5,114 nucleotides of DNA from Deltaproteobacteria bacterium. GTDB taxonomy: Bacteria; Desulfobacterota; SM23-61. The position numbers and the translations under genes were made by a program. Where the stretch lies: the NCBI GenBank assembly GCA_016234425.1, contig JACRCA010000163.1, forward strand, positions 1 through 5,114, given 5' to 3'. Under the pieces are notes generated by a model. That model made no database searches. It saw nothing but the letters and a program-made list of their open reading frames with translations, and was not told where the DNA came from. This document shows positions 5,046 to 5,114 of the stretch, piece after piece. Positions within the stretch are counted from its first letter, which is position 1, and every line of letters begins with the position of its first letter.

Positions 5046-5114
5046 ATGAATCCTTCTTTTACGGTGGAAATCGAAAAAATGGTTTACGGTGGACGCGGAA
5101 TGGGGCGGATCAAC
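5046..5114 (+). CDS. TRAM-domain RNA (uracil-5-)methyltransferase, N-terminal end only
   Basis: ATG 5046 opens a frame that stays open to the window edge (23 codons). It begins MNPSFTVEIEKMVYGGRGMGR. The pattern V-E-I-E-K-x-V-Y-G-G-x-G-x-G-R-I is the first part of the TRAM RNA-binding domain found at the front of the RlmD/RumA and TrmA-like SAM-dependent uridine methyltransferases, which modify 23S rRNA or tRNA. The catalytic domain and any iron-sulfur cysteines lie outside the window, so the exact member cannot be named; another TRAM protein is possible but the whole opening fits this family best. No good Shine-Dalgarno precedes it (GGCTGATAAAAA). The group II intron ends 13 bp upstream in the same direction, so the intron lies within the gene's leader or promoter. 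Confidence 0.72.
   Translation, partial: MNPSFTVEIEKMVYGGRGMGRIN

Noticed and set aside
1..5114. CRISPR array, tRNA or rRNA gene, phage attachment site
   Set aside because: No regularly spaced repeats, no tRNA cloverleaf or rRNA core sequences, and no long direct repeats flanking a segment were seen on either strand.

Overview
This looks like a bacterial accessory region, probably from an anaerobic or environmental Gram-negative lineage such as Desulfobacterota. That placement is inference: it rests on the look of the MntA/HepT pair, the ORF6N protein and the reverse transcriptase, with no rRNA or taxon marker in the window. The host sequence is moderately AT-rich. A clearly GC-richer block of about 2 kb at the right is a group II intron.

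Left third (1-1107). The window opens in the last 25 codons of an MntA-type nucleotidyltransferase (antitoxin). Its stop codon overlaps the TTG start of a hepT-like HEPN toxin gene. That toxin gene is decayed: it has an internal in-frame deletion and a later frameshift. Next comes a complete ORF6N-domain DNA-binding protein gene, which carries a near-perfect 27-bp palindrome inside its coding sequence.

Middle (1108-2975). A calcineurin-like metallophosphoesterase with an LpxH-like set of metal motifs is read on the minus strand. It has a good sigma-70-type promoter, TTGACC-16-TAAAAT, and a leader of nearly 200 nt. The leader holds an operator-like 15-bp palindrome and two further inverted repeats. 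Between this promoter and the intron lies mostly empty intergenic DNA, with one start-less open stretch that faintly recalls a cold-shock domain.

Right (2976-5114). A group II intron of about 2.06 kb contains recognisable domain I hairpins, a domain III, an intron-encoded reverse transcriptase/maturase in domain IV, a textbook domain V and an unusually long domain VI. A candidate EBS1 loop pairs over 7 bp with the sequence just upstream of the proposed 5' splice site. The reverse transcriptase is split by an apparent one-base deletion just before its YADD box, so self-mobility is doubtful unless the shift is a sequencing error or is bypassed. The intron sits 13 bp upstream of, and in the same direction as, the start of a TRAM-domain RNA methyltransferase gene (RlmD/TrmA type) that runs off the right edge.

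I see no convincing new multi-gene system. The most unusual items are the palindrome inside the ORF6N gene, the structured metallophosphoesterase leader, the extended domain VI, and the placement of the intron in the 5' leader of an rRNA/tRNA methyltransferase gene.
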